Positions 17,830-26,491 of a DNA stretch of 64,000 nucleotides are shown here, piece by piece (the stretch's first letter is position 1; each line of letters opens with the position of its first letter). The translations under genes were made by a program, and so were the position numbers. Under the pieces are notes generated by a model that saw only the letters and a list, made by a program, of their open reading frames with translations, was not told the DNA's origin and did no database searches. Source of the DNA: Hymenobacter telluris (GTDB lineage Bacteria; Bacteroidota; Bacteroidia; Cytophagales; Hymenobacteraceae). The DNA is taken from assembly GCF_017313265.1 (NCBI RefSeq), contig NZ_JAFLQZ010000001.1, positions 496,001-560,000 on the forward strand, in the 5' to 3' direction.

Positions 17830-20253
17830 CTACCGGCTCGTCAGGGTCACGGTAGCCGGTGCCAGCCCCTCCGCCGTGGCTTGGATGGTAATGGTGCCGC
17901 CTTTTTCGGTGGTTTGGATGATGGCCAGGCACATGCCGTTGTAGGCTTTGCGGGAGTCGGCTTTGAAGGGTTCGAGGCTGGCCTGATAGCCGTTGTCCAC
18001 GCCCGCCACCGAGCCGGGGCCGCTGACGGCGAACTTTACCAGGTTGGCGGCGTCGGGCACCAGGTTGCCGGCGGCATCCAGCACCCGCACCGTCAGGAAG
18101 GAAAGGTCTTTGCCATCGGCTTGCAGCTTGGTGCGGTCGGCGGTCAGCTCGATTTTGGCGGCGGGGCCGGCGGTGCTGATGGTGCGTGTTAGTACGGTTT
18201 GGCCGGCTTTGCGCGACACGGCTTGGAGCGTGCCGGGGGCGTAGGGCACACGCCACAGTACGTGCAGGTCGTTGGGGACTTTCTCTTTGGTGCCGAGCGA
18301 CTTACCGTTCAAGAACAGCTCCACTTCATCGGCTTGGTTGTAGTAGGCCCACACGTCCACGGTTTGGCCGGGGCGCCAGTTCCAGTGGGGCAGCAGGTGC
18401 AGCACAGGCTGGGTGGTCCACTCGCTCTGGTAGAGGTAGTAAGCGTCCTTGGGGAAGCCAGCCAGGTCGATAACCCCGAAATAGGAGCTGCGGGCCGGCC
18501 AGGGGTAGGGCAGCGGCTCGCCGAGGTAGTCGAAGCCGCTCCACACGAAGGTGCCGGTGAGGTGCGGGTTCTGCTTGAGGGCGCCCCAGGCGGCCTCGTG
18601 GGTGGCGCCCCAGTAGGGCCGGGCGTTGTCGTAGCTGGAAGCCGTGAAGTCGGGGTTGCCGGTGGTGAGCTTGGTTTTGCCATCCAGGGGCCAGACGCGG
18701 ACACTGTCGGAGGGCAGGTCGTAGTGCCCGCGGGTTTCGAAGGCGGCGGCGGTTTCGGTGGCCAGGAAGATTTGGCCGGGAAAACGCTGGGGCAGCTTGG
18801 GGTATTCCGCGTGCTTGTAGTTGAAGCTCAGCACGTCGAGCACGCCGGCCTGACTGATAAAGTTCTTGTCGGGCTCCTGCTCCGTGAGGGCCGACGTGAC
18901 GGGGCGGGTGGAGTCGAGGCGTTTCACAATGCCCGTCAGCTCCTTGGCTAGGCGCGTGCCGGTGCTGTCGAACTGCTCCCGGATTTCGTTGCCGATGCTC
19001 CAGATAAAGATGCTCGGGTGGTTCCGGTCGCGGAGCACCAGGTCTTCCAGGTCGCGGCGGTGCCACTGCGGGAAGTCGAGGTGGTAGTCTTTGCCGTTCT
19101 TCTTTTTCTGCCACATGTCAAAGGCCTCATCCATAACCAGAAAGCCCATCCGGTCGCACAGGTCGAGCAGTTCGGGCGCGGGCGGGTTGTGCGACATCCG
19201 GATGGCGTTGCAGCCCATAGCCCGCAGGATTTCCAGTTGCCGCTCGGCAGCCCGCACGTTGAAAGCCGCCCCCAGCGCCCCCAAATCGTGGTGCTGATTG
19301 ACACCCTGAATGCGCAGCACTTGCCCGTTCAGCAAAAAGCCCTGCGGCCCGAATACGGCCGTACGCACGCCCAGCGGCGTTTCGTAAGTGTCCACCACTT
19401 TTTTGCCGCGCCGAACGGTGGTTTTCACCCGGTACAGGTAGGGCTGCGTCACCGACCAAAGATGCGGATTCGACAGATGGAGCTTTTGCGGAACAGTAGT
19501 AACAGAATCATGCAGCTGCACGGTGGTTGGTAGGTCGCGGGTCACTTCCTTACCCTGCGCATCCAGTAGTACTGTCTCCAAAGTCACCTGTTGGGTTGTG
19601 CCCGTGGTGTTGCGCAATTGGGTTTGCACGGCCACCGTGGCAGCGGCGGCGCTAATCTGCGGCGTCGTCACGAAGGTGCCCCAGTGGTCTACGGCTACGG
19701 CGTTGGTAGTGACCAGCCGCACGTTGCGGTAGATGCCCGAGCCGGAGTACCAGCGCGAGTTTGGCTGCGCCGAGTTATCGACGCGCACGGCCAGCACGTT
19801 GGGCTGCCCGGCGGGGCGCAGGTGGGGCGTCAGGTCGTAGCGGAAGGAAATATAGCCGTTGGGGCGGTGCCCCAGCAGGTGGCCATTCACCCACACGTCG
19901 CTGTGCTGGTACACCCCATCAAACTCGATGTAGACGCGCTTGTCCTTGGTAGCGGGCAGCGTGAACGTTTTGCGGTACCAGCCGATACCGGTGGGCAGGC
20001 CGCCGCCTTCGGGCTTGGCGGGGTTCTTCTCATCGAATTTGCCCTCGATGCTCCAATCGTGCGGCAAGGTCAGCTGCCGCCAGCTGGCATCGTTGAAGGC
20101 CGCTTCTTTGGCCTGCGCCTCGTCGCCGAGCAAGAACTTCCAGCCCTTGTTGAACTCCGCTACCACCCGCCCGGCTGGCCGCGGCTTGGCGTCGGCCGCT
20201 GGCCGGGTACCGAGCAATAACAGCAGCAGAAGGAAGGGGAGGAAACGGGGCAT
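17830..20253 (-). CDS. GH2 beta-galactosidase (BgaB/Sm-like), secreted
   Basis: 807-aa GH2 enzyme. I chose the ATG at 20253 because it starts a clean signal peptide (MPRFLPFLLLLLLLGTRPAADA); an upstream in-frame ATG at 20280 falls inside palindrome A10. Domains in order: N-terminal jelly roll (LPHDWSIEGKF), Ig-like, TIM barrel with acid/base E423 (IWSIGNEIRE) and nucleophile E500 (LATETAAAF), then DUF4982-like and an invasin/Ig-like C-terminal domain. The family also includes beta-glucuronidases, so galactose specificity is inferred from the motif style and from the neighbouring LacZ-type gene. Likely cotranscribed with the genes on both sides. Confidence 0.87.
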   Translation of the reverse strand: MPRFLPFLLLLLLLGTRPAADAKPRPAGRVVAEFNKGWKFLLGDEAQAKEAAFNDASWRQLTLPHDWSIEGKFDEKNPAKPEGGGLPTGIGWYRKTFTLPATKDKRVYIEFDGVYQHSDVWVNGHLLGHRPNGYISFRYDLTPHLRPAGQPNVLAVRVDNSAQPNSRWYSGSGIYRNVRLVTTNAVAVDHWGTFVTTPQISAAAATVAVQTQLRNTTGTTQQVTLETVLLDAQGKEVTRDLPTTVQLHDSVTTVPQKLHLSNPHLWSVTQPYLYRVKTTVRRGKKVVDTYETPLGVRTAVFGPQGFLLNGQVLRIQGVNQHHDLGALGAAFNVRAAERQLEILRAMGCNAIRMSHNPPAPELLDLCDRMGFLVMDEAFDMWQKKKNGKDYHLDFPQWHRRDLEDLVLRDRNHPSIFIWSIGNEIREQFDSTGTRLAKELTGIVKRLDSTRPVTSALTEQEPDKNFISQAGVLDVLSFNYKHAEYPKLPQRFPGQIFLATETAAAFETRGHYDLPSDSVRVWPLDGKTKLTTGNPDFTASSYDNARPYWGATHEAAWGALKQNPHLTGTFVWSGFDYLGEPLPYPWPARSSYFGVIDLAGFPKDAYYLYQSEWTTQPVLHLLPHWNWRPGQTVDVWAYYNQADEVELFLNGKSLGTKEKVPNDLHVLWRVPYAPGTLQAVSRKAGQTVLTRTISTAGPAAKIELTADRTKLQADGKDLSFLTVRVLDAAGNLVPDAANLVKFAVSGPGSVAGVDNGYQASLEPFKADSRKAYNGMCLAIIQTTEKGGTITIQATAEGLAPATVTLTSR

Positions 20254-20274
20254 GGTGGTCGTTCTTGCGGTGGG

Positions 20275-20406
20275 CCTCACCCCCCGGCCCCCTCTCCTAG
20301 GGGAGAGGGGGAGCCACGGCGGCGCGGGTACTGGCTTTTAATTGAAATCTTCGTTCTAATCGTCAGGCTCCCCCTCTCCCCTAGGAGAGGGGGCCGGGGG
20401 GTGAGG
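20275..20406. repeat. Palindrome family A copy A10
   Basis: 132 bp, hinges TAGG (left) and CCTA (right). It is 21 nt from the GH2 start and 13 nt from the stop of the propeller glycosidase. Loop begins ACGGCGGCGCGGGTA as in copy A3. Confidence 0.9.
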
Positions 20407-20419
20407 CCCCTCGTCTGCG

Positions 20420-21562
20420 CTACTTCGCTTCTTTCGGTTTCTTCACGGGTGGAGCGATGAACGTGAGCTTGCTTTTGCCCAGGTCCTTGGAAGTGGCCAC
20501 GGCAATGCCGCGCTGATCGGGCTTGTTTACGGCGCAGTAATAGTGATACACCACGCCTTTGTGCTTCACCACGAACGACTTATGGGCGAACAGCTCGTCG
20601 TATGGTTCGGAGGGCTCTATGAGGTTGGCGCCGGTCCAGTCGGTCCAGGTTTGCAGGTCGTAGGAGCAGGCGAAGCGGTTCACGGCGCCCGATACGCCGG
20701 GGTAGAAGGCGCCGAAATAGAACATTATATACAGGCCCTTGTCCACTTGGTCCAATTGCTGGATGTAGGCGTCGCCGGTGATGCCTTTGTGGTGGTTGAG
20801 CACCGGGTTGCGCAGGTAGCGGCTCCAGTTCTTCATGTCGTCCGACACGGCCATGCCGATGCGCTCCGCGCCCCGCTTGGTGTCCAGCGAGTCGCCGTTG
20901 GCATTGTAGTACATCACGAAAGGGTGGCCGGTGCGCTTGCTCTTGTCCCAGATGACGGAGCTTTTGTAGATGGTGTGGTTTTCCCACCAGCGCACGTCCT
21001 TGTCGTCGGGGCGCAGCACGGGCTGGGGCAGGCGCTGCCACTGGTGCACGGTGGTCGGGTCCTGGTCGGTGTAGGCCATGCCAATGGAGAGCAGCCCCTT
21101 CTCGTAGCCCCGCGACTTGCCCCCGAAATACGACATCCAGTATTTGCCCTGGTAGGGCTGCCACTCGTAGCTGCCGCCCCATTTATAGTCCTGGAGGGCC
21201 ACGTAGCCGGCTTTCTGGTTGGTGTCCCAGTCGGTGGTGTCGGTGAAGGCCATGATTTTGCCTCTGGTTTCCCACTTCAGCAGGTCCTTGCTTTGCGCCA
21301 GCCAGGTTTCGTAGCCGCGCCCATCGTAGATGATGTAGGTCATCCACCACTGCCCGTTTTTGCGAAATACGCTCGGGCAGTCCATCTTCTTCTTGTTGTC
21401 GTCCGTCACCAGCACCAGCCCGTACTTGTGCGGGGTTTTCACTTCCTCGTACACCTTCTGCATCACGGCGGCCGGCACCTCTTTGGGCCTGCCGGATTGC
21501 GCCTGGGCGTATGTCTGGCTGAGGCAGGCAAGCAGCAAGTAGCAGGCGGATTTTAGTTTCAT
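20420..21562 (-). CDS. Secreted five-bladed beta-propeller glycosidase (GH43/GH130-like superfamily)
   Basis: 380 aa with a signal peptide (MKLKSACYLLLACLSQTYAQ). The rest is a repeated propeller pattern: DCPSVFRKNGQWWMTYI, YEWQPYQGKYWMSYFGG, HPFVMYYNANGDS and KGLYIMFYFGAF. Each blade has the aromatic-rich strand typical of GH43, GH32 and GH130-like hydrolases. An early Asp in MDCPSVF is in the place of the nucleophile/base of such families, but I cannot assign the exact family or all catalytic residues. It sits between the GH2 and GH78 genes, so it probably acts on the same side-chain-rich polysaccharide, for example releasing arabinose or galactose. Confidence 0.72.
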   Translation of the reverse strand: MKLKSACYLLLACLSQTYAQAQSGRPKEVPAAVMQKVYEEVKTPHKYGLVLVTDDNKKKMDCPSVFRKNGQWWMTYIIYDGRGYETWLAQSKDLLKWETRGKIMAFTDTTDWDTNQKAGYVALQDYKWGGSYEWQPYQGKYWMSYFGGKSRGYEKGLLSIGMAYTDQDPTTVHQWQRLPQPVLRPDDKDVRWWENHTIYKSSVIWDKSKRTGHPFVMYYNANGDSLDTKRGAERIGMAVSDDMKNWSRYLRNPVLNHHKGITGDAYIQQLDQVDKGLYIMFYFGAFYPGVSGAVNRFACSYDLQTWTDWTGANLIEPSEPYDELFAHKSFVVKHKGVVYHYYCAVNKPDQRGIAVATSKDLGKSKLTFIAPPVKKPKEAK

Positions 21563-21603
21563 GCGAGAAGTGAAAGCAAGATTGAAGTCGGGTAAATAAG
21601 GTT

Positions 21604-21690
21604 GTCATGCTGAGCTTGTCGAAGCATCTCTACCGCCAAAGTAAATCATATAGTATTGTGGTAGAGATGCTTCGACAAGCTCAGCATGAC
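21604..21690. repeat. Palindrome family B copy
   Basis: 87-bp near-perfect inverted repeat, GTCATGCTGAGCTTGTCGAA ... TCTCTAC / GTAGAGATGC ... GCTCAGCATGAC. It ends 3 nt before the GH78 stop. Confidence 0.9.
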
Positions 21691-21693
21691 GTT

Positions 21694-24513
21694 CTATTCT
21701 AGCTGTTGAGTAACCGTGAAATGATAAGTCCCCGAACCCGTTTGGATGCGGGCTTTGCCGTTTTCAATGCTCAGCAACTTAAGCTCTGGGTAGCGTGCCA
21801 GCGGCTGCTTGCCTTCCAGAATGGTTGAGGCAGCCGTGGCCGGTAGGTAGATGGTAGCCGTGGTGTTGGCTGGGATGGTGGTCGTCAGCTCGAAGCTAGT
21901 AGCGGTTTTTTTCCACTCGCTGGCAATCAAGCCGTAGGGCGAGGTATGGCTGGCTTTGGCGCTGGCCACGTCTCCCACCGGCTCGGGTCGAACGTCAATC
22001 TTGTTGAACGCCACGGCTTCCTTAGCGGGCCGAATACCCGCCAGTGCCCCATAAAACCATTCCTGCAAGTGGCCCAGCATCAAGTGGTTGTTGGATACCG
22101 TGGGCAGTGCCGCCCACGATTCGGTGAGGGCCGTGGCGCCCTGGGTTAGCTGGTAGCCGTAGCCGGGCACGTCGGTGCGGTTGTTCATGGCGAAGACAAC
22201 GTCGGAGCGGCCGGCGTCTTCCAGCACGCGCAGCAGGTAGCGGTACCCAATGTCGCCGGCCGTGAGGGCGTTGTTGCGGCTGCGGATATCCTGCACAATG
22301 TTCTCCACTACGGCGGCCTTGTGGGCGGGCTCTACGAGGCCCATGTACACGGCCATGGCGTTGGCGGCCTGGCTGCCGGTGGCGTACTGCTTGGTGCTGG
22401 GGTTGAAGAATTTCTGGTTGAACGCCGTCCGGACTTCAGCCGCCAGCTGCTCATACGCAGCGGCCTCTTGGGGCTTGCCGAGCAGGCGCGCTACTTCACT
22501 CAGAATGGTGAGGTCGTAGTAGTAGGTGGCGGTGCCGGTTACGCCCATGGGCGTCTGCTGCGAGGTGCCCGGCGGCTTGGGGCCCAGGTCGTACCAGTCG
22601 CCGAGGCCCTGGCTGAGGATGTGGCCCTGGGCCTTGGTGCCGAGGTAGGCGACGTAGCGCTGCATCATGGGGTAACTGCTTTCGAGTACCTGCTGGTCGC
22701 CGTACCATTGGTACACGTACCAGGGCAAGATGATGCTGGCGCTGCCCCACTCTGGCGAATCGCGGAACATGTCGCCGCCCCATTCAAACTTCACGTACTC
22801 GGGCGCAATTTCCGGTACCAGCCCGTTGGGTAGCTGCGAGGCCTGCATGTCGGCAATGGTTTTGCGGCAGAGCGTGGCAATATCGTAGCGGTAGCGGATG
22901 GAGGCGCCCATCAGGTGGGTTTCCTCCAGCCAGCCCAACTTCTCGCGGTGCGGACAGTCGGTAAATACGCTGGCCAGGTTGCTCTTAATCGACCAGTCAA
23001 TCAGGGTGTTGGTGCGGTTGAACAGGTCGTTGGAACACGCAAAATCCCCCACAAACGGTGCGGCGTTGCGGGTGTGCAGGCTGGTGAGATTGAGTACCAC
23101 CGGCCGATTGGTGGGGTTGGCCTGGCCCTGCGGTACGCCGCCTTCCAGCTGGGCGTACCGGAAACCATAGTAGCTGAAGCGGGGCCGCCAGGTTTCCACG
23201 CCGCTGCCGCGCAGCACGTAGGTGAAGTAGTAAGGCCGGCCGCTGTTCTTCTGGTTCACGGTGCCATCGGGAGCCAGCAGCTCGGCCGGCGTGATGCGCA
23301 CCGTGTCGCCGGCGCGGCCCTGCACTTGCAGCTCGATGATGCCCGAGGCGTTTTGCCCGAAGTCGTACACCCACTTGCCGGGCTGAGCCGGCGTGATTGT
23401 CTGGCTGGCGAAGGTTTCGTGCACCTTCAGCGGCTCGGACATTTGCGCGTTCAGCTCGGTAGGGCCACTCGTCAGCACTACTGGTTTCCAGGCGGTATCG
23501 TTGAAGCGCGGGGCATCCCAGCCGGGCTGTTCCAGGCTGGCGTTGTAGTCCTCGCCGCCGTAAATACTGCTGAAAGTGACCGGGCCCGCGGTGGTTTTCC
23601 AACTGGCGTCACTCACTACACTTTCCGAGGTGCCGTCCCGGTAATCAAGCACCACGCGGCACAGCAGCTTGGGGTAGCCGAAAGAGGATTTGAGCTTGCG
23701 GAAGCGGTTTTTCACCGGCGGCACGTAGTAGAAGCCGTTGCCCAGCAGTACACCTACCGTGTTGGTGCCCTTGCGCAGCTGCTCGGTTACGTCGAAGGTT
23801 ACGTACTGGGCCTGTTTGTCGAACTTAGTCCAGGCCGGGTCGAGGAAGTGGTTGCCGACTTTCTGCCCGTTCAGGTGCAGCTCAAACTGGCCCAGCCCGC
23901 ATACATACGCCGTAGCGCGTTGTAGCTTCCTGGGCACCGTGAAATCCTTGCGCAACAGGGGCAACACGTTGTTGCCGAGGTAGTCGTCCTTTTTGCCGTC
24001 CACGGGCAGCACGTTCACCCGCTCGGCGGGCAGTTCCTCGTAGGCTATCCACTTCGCCCCCTGCCAATCAGCGGCCGAGAGCAAGCCCATCTGCCAGCGG
24101 GCCGGCTGGCTCCACGTGGAGGCGTGGCCGTGGTTGTCCCAGGTCATCACCTTCCAATAGTAAGGTTTGGTGGCCTGCAAAGTCGGGCCGGCGTAGGGCA
24201 CCTGAATGGAAGCGCCGGACGTTACTTTCTGCGAATCCCAGATGGTGCCAACGTTCTTGGCGAGGCTCTTCTCGCTGTCGGCTACCAGAATACGATAGGC
24301 CGTTTGGGTGGTGTTGCGCTGCTCAGAAGTCAGCTGCCAGCTAAGCGTGGGCTTCTGGGTTTGGACACCCAGCGGCTGCGCTTGGTACGCGCACTTCAGG
24401 TTGGTTACCGCTAGCCGTTGGGCGTTGGCCGGCTGGTAATGCGTTGCGAGTATAGCCGCAACTATCGATACTGCGAGGCTCTTGCTAAAACGTAGAAAAC
24501 AACTGATTTGCAT
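21694..24513 (-). CDS. GH78 alpha-L-rhamnosidase, secreted
   Basis: 939 aa. I chose the ATG at 24513 because it begins a signal peptide (MQISCFLRFSKSLAVSIVAA to ANAQ); the upstream 83 in-frame residues look non-coding. The GH78 order is visible: N-terminal fibronectin-like LKCAYQAQPLG, beta-sandwich, then the (alpha/alpha)6 barrel with TDCPHREKLGWLEETHLMG, the family's signature acidic region, and a C-terminal sandwich. It removes alpha-L-rhamnose from oligosaccharides in the periplasm, complementing GH106 in the same strand-coherent block. It is the first gene of that block; a TAnnTTTG-like box lies about 120 nt upstream. Confidence 0.92.
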   Translation of the reverse strand: MQISCFLRFSKSLAVSIVAAILATHYQPANAQRLAVTNLKCAYQAQPLGVQTQKPTLSWQLTSEQRNTTQTAYRILVADSEKSLAKNVGTIWDSQKVTSGASIQVPYAGPTLQATKPYYWKVMTWDNHGHASTWSQPARWQMGLLSAADWQGAKWIAYEELPAERVNVLPVDGKKDDYLGNNVLPLLRKDFTVPRKLQRATAYVCGLGQFELHLNGQKVGNHFLDPAWTKFDKQAQYVTFDVTEQLRKGTNTVGVLLGNGFYYVPPVKNRFRKLKSSFGYPKLLCRVVLDYRDGTSESVVSDASWKTTAGPVTFSSIYGGEDYNASLEQPGWDAPRFNDTAWKPVVLTSGPTELNAQMSEPLKVHETFASQTITPAQPGKWVYDFGQNASGIIELQVQGRAGDTVRITPAELLAPDGTVNQKNSGRPYYFTYVLRGSGVETWRPRFSYYGFRYAQLEGGVPQGQANPTNRPVVLNLTSLHTRNAAPFVGDFACSNDLFNRTNTLIDWSIKSNLASVFTDCPHREKLGWLEETHLMGASIRYRYDIATLCRKTIADMQASQLPNGLVPEIAPEYVKFEWGGDMFRDSPEWGSASIILPWYVYQWYGDQQVLESSYPMMQRYVAYLGTKAQGHILSQGLGDWYDLGPKPPGTSQQTPMGVTGTATYYYDLTILSEVARLLGKPQEAAAYEQLAAEVRTAFNQKFFNPSTKQYATGSQAANAMAVYMGLVEPAHKAAVVENIVQDIRSRNNALTAGDIGYRYLLRVLEDAGRSDVVFAMNNRTDVPGYGYQLTQGATALTESWAALPTVSNNHLMLGHLQEWFYGALAGIRPAKEAVAFNKIDVRPEPVGDVASAKASHTSPYGLIASEWKKTATSFELTTTIPANTTATIYLPATAASTILEGKQPLARYPELKLLSIENGKARIQTGSGTYHFTVTQQLE

Positions 24514-24632
24514 TGCTTTACGTTTCGTGGGAGTGGGTGGGAAGTGGTAGTTGGCGGGCGTAAGTAAGCGGCGAATAGCTGGAACTAGTTGAGGAATAGC
24601 AGAGCGATAAGGCAAGTAAGTAGTGGTATCTG

Positions 24633-24640
24633 CAAATTTA
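24633..24640 (-). promoter_or_regulatory. Candidate Bacteroidota -7 box upstream of GH78
   Basis: Read on the minus strand it is TAAATTTG, matching the Bacteroidota consensus TAnnTTTG. I do not see a clear -33 TTTG at the right distance, so this is weak. It would give a leader of about 115 nt. Confidence 0.3.
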
Positions 24641-24764
24641 GAGTTCCTGTTAGCGTGGCTGTCCTTCTCTTTGGCATGTTGTTGTAGGATGTTAGCATAG
24701 CCGCCAAAACCCGAGAAACCCGCACCTGCCGCAAGGAAAGCCAGTTTCCGGCCCCTGCACAACC

Positions 24765-24882
24765 ACTTTTAGCGTACCCCGAAATTCCGGCGCATTGGGT
24801 TGCTGCATTTCCCGCGCCACCAACTCGCAGCGCCCAGCCATAATGCTGCGCAAGCTGCCGTCATGCACTGGCCGCTTCCGTA
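24765..24882 (-). pseudogene. Possible remnant of a coding sequence
   Basis: The 24514-25031 gap has no intact gene. On the minus strand an open stretch reads RPVHDGSLRSIMAGRCELV, then AREMQQPNAPEFRGTLKVVV, which looks like the end of a real protein, but it has no start and runs out after GPE. It is bounded by an imperfect inverted repeat (TGTAGGATGTTAGCATAGCC at 24683 and GAGCTTATGCTAATATCTTA at 24884). I do not recognise the family. Confidence 0.25.
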
Positions 24883-24972
24883 GGAGCTTATGCTAATATC
24901 TTACAGAAGCTGGTGCAAGATGGTAGTCTGCAACGCAGGTTAGATACTGCCGCCGGGCCCTGCTAACGCACC

Positions 24973-25003
24973 GAGGCCGACCCCATACGCTAGGGTCGGC
25001 CTC
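24973..25003 (-). terminator. Hairpin downstream of the 130-aa unknown protein
   Basis: Perfect 11-bp stem GAGGCCGACCC / GGGTCGGCCTC with a 9-nt loop, 28 nt after the stop at 25032. No clear U-tract follows. Confidence 0.5.
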
Positions 25004-25031
25004 AGTAAGTAGTCAGGAGTTGAGCGGCAGG

Positions 25032-25424
25032 CTAATGCACGATGCGCAGCTCGTATTCCGGCTCTGCCTCAGAAGAATCGGCGGTGCGGAACGCGCCCAC
25101 GCGGCTGGGGCCGTAGCCCAGGTTCACTTTCACCCATTCGTCGCGCACGGGCAGCATTGCAATAATTTCGCGGCGCAGCAGCGTCAGGTCGTCGCGCAGG
25201 TTAAGCAGCTCGTTGTGCACCTCATCGGGGTGCTGCTCGAAGCTGCCGGTGGGTGGGCGCTGCTCGAAAGAATCGGCCGATGCTTTTTCGTCGGCTTCCT
25301 GCACGGGTAAGTTGGAAACCTGCACTTCGGCGCGTTGCAGCTCCTTTTCAGCGGCGAGGTAAGACGCTATTTTGTCTTCGAGCGGTTGCAGGCTGGGGTT
25401 GAGGTAGTCGAGGTTGCTGGACAT
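25032..25424 (-). CDS. Hypothetical protein, 130 aa
   Basis: Not recognised. I chose the ATG at 25424 (MSSNLDYLNPSLQPLEDKIA) since upstream residues enter a palindrome. The protein is acidic, with a helical N-terminal part (KIASYLAAEKELQRAEVQV), a polar spacer with two SFEQ repeats (ADSFEQRPPTGSFEQHP), then another helix-rich stretch (LLNLRDDLTLLRREIIAML) and a charged tail. It has no signal peptide or membrane segment. It is divergent from the methyltransferase, with a palindrome between them. Codon use is like the neighbours, so it is probably a real gene. Confidence 0.6.
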   Translation of the reverse strand: MSSNLDYLNPSLQPLEDKIASYLAAEKELQRAEVQVSNLPVQEADEKASADSFEQRPPTGSFEQHPDEVHNELLNLRDDLTLLRREIIAMLPVRDEWVKVNLGYGPSRVGAFRTADSSEAEPEYELRIVH

Positions 25425-25490
25425 AAGGGCAGAGCGAAAAGGATGTGGTCTGTAACCCACAACGCAGCCCAGCCGTGGAAGGATACATGC

Positions 25491-25603
25491 GGTGAAATGG
25501 TGAGGTGGTGAAATGGTGAGTTTGACGTTTCGGTTGCGCCACTTGCGCAGCCTTGCACTTTCAGAACATCAAACTCACCACTTCACCACCTCACCATTTC
25601 ACC
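25491..25603. repeat. Palindrome with tandem-repeat arms, type 1
   Basis: Inverted repeat whose arms consist of GTGAAATGGTGA-like units (GGTGAAATGGTGAGGTGG and following); the right arm is its complement (CCACCTCACCATTTCACC). Loop about 45 bp. It lies between two divergent genes. Confidence 0.85.
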
Positions 25604-25657
25604 GTCCGTACCTTGCGCCGCCGACGCGGTGTTGGCCTTTCCGTTTGTATTTCGCTT

Positions 25658-26383
25658 ATGTCAGTTTCCCACCCCGACCCCTTGGGTCATGCTTTGCTTG
25701 ATTACCAGCAGGGCCGGCTTGATGCCACCATTACCGTTTCCAGCAACGTGGCCGAAGAAGAGCCGCTGCCGGCCAGCTACTTTTTCCGCAGCTTGTGGGA
25801 GATGCCCGAGCTGGAGCGCGAGGCCCTGGAAGAGTGCCGCGGCTACGTGCTCGACTTAGGCGGTGGCGCCGGGTGCCACGCGCTGGAGTTGCAGCAGCGG
25901 GGCTTCCAGGTGAAGTCCATCGACGTATCGGAAGGAGCGGTGCGGGTGATGCAGGCCCGTGGTGTGCGGGAAGTAGCCCTGCACAACATCTTCGAGGTGA
26001 AGCCCGAGGCTGGCAAGTACGACACGCTGCTCATGCTCATGAACGGCTTGGGGCTGGTGGGTACGCTGGAAGGCCTAGAGAAATTTCTGGCGTACGCCAA
26101 AACCCTGCTGGCCCCCGGCGGCCAGATTCTGGCTACCTCCTCCGACATCAGCTACCTCTACGAAGACGAGGACGGGGCCCTGGTGTTCGACCTGAACGGC
26201 CCGTACTACGGCGAGGTGGAATACACCATGAGCTACGGCACCCAAACCGGCCACGTATTTCACTGGCTGTTTGCCGACGCCAGCATCCTACAGGACTACG
26301 CCGAGCAAGCCGGCTACGAGGTGGAGTTCTTGGGCGAAGACGAGCAGCAACAGTACTTGGTGCGGCTGACATTTAAGGGTTGA
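25658..26383 (+). CDS. Class I SAM-dependent methyltransferase
   Basis: 241 aa. I chose the ATG at 25658 (MSVSHPDPLGHALLDYQQG) because the longer in-frame start lies in the palindrome. Motif I is VLDLGGGAGCHALELQQRG, followed by the acidic motif II residue in VKSIDVSEGAVRVMQARG and motif IV-like KYDTLLMLMNGLGLVG. That is the seven-strand Rossmann methyltransferase pattern. The target is unknown; similar proteins are annotated as small-molecule or biotin/ubiquinone-type methyltransferases. Its stop TGA at 26381-26383 overlaps the next palindrome by two bases. Confidence 0.85.
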   Translation: MSVSHPDPLGHALLDYQQGRLDATITVSSNVAEEEPLPASYFFRSLWEMPELEREALEECRGYVLDLGGGAGCHALELQQRGFQVKSIDVSEGAVRVMQARGVREVALHNIFEVKPEAGKYDTLLMLMNGLGLVGTLEGLEKFLAYAKTLLAPGGQILATSSDISYLYEDEDGALVFDLNGPYYGEVEYTMSYGTQTGHVFHWLFADASILQDYAEQAGYEVEFLGEDEQQQYLVRLTFKG

Positions 26384-26476
26384 TTGTTGAATGGCTGCAT
26401 TGCTTAATAGTTGGCTCGTGTACTGCCATCCACTATTTAACAATGCAGCCATTCAACAATTAACAATTCAACAATC
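26382..26476. repeat. Palindrome with tandem-repeat arms, type 2
   Basis: Left arm GATTGTTGAATGGCTGCATT, right arm CAATGCAGCCATTCAAC, then an added CAATTAACAATTCAACAATC, so the right arm carries an extra unit. It overlaps the methyltransferase stop and ends 15 nt before the thioesterase start. Confidence 0.85.
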
Positions 26477-26491
26477 ATCATATAATTTAAC

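Noticed and set aside
24514..24762. N-terminal extension of the GH78 enzyme
   Set aside because: The ATG at 24513 begins a textbook signal peptide; an extension would bury it and its residues look non-coding.
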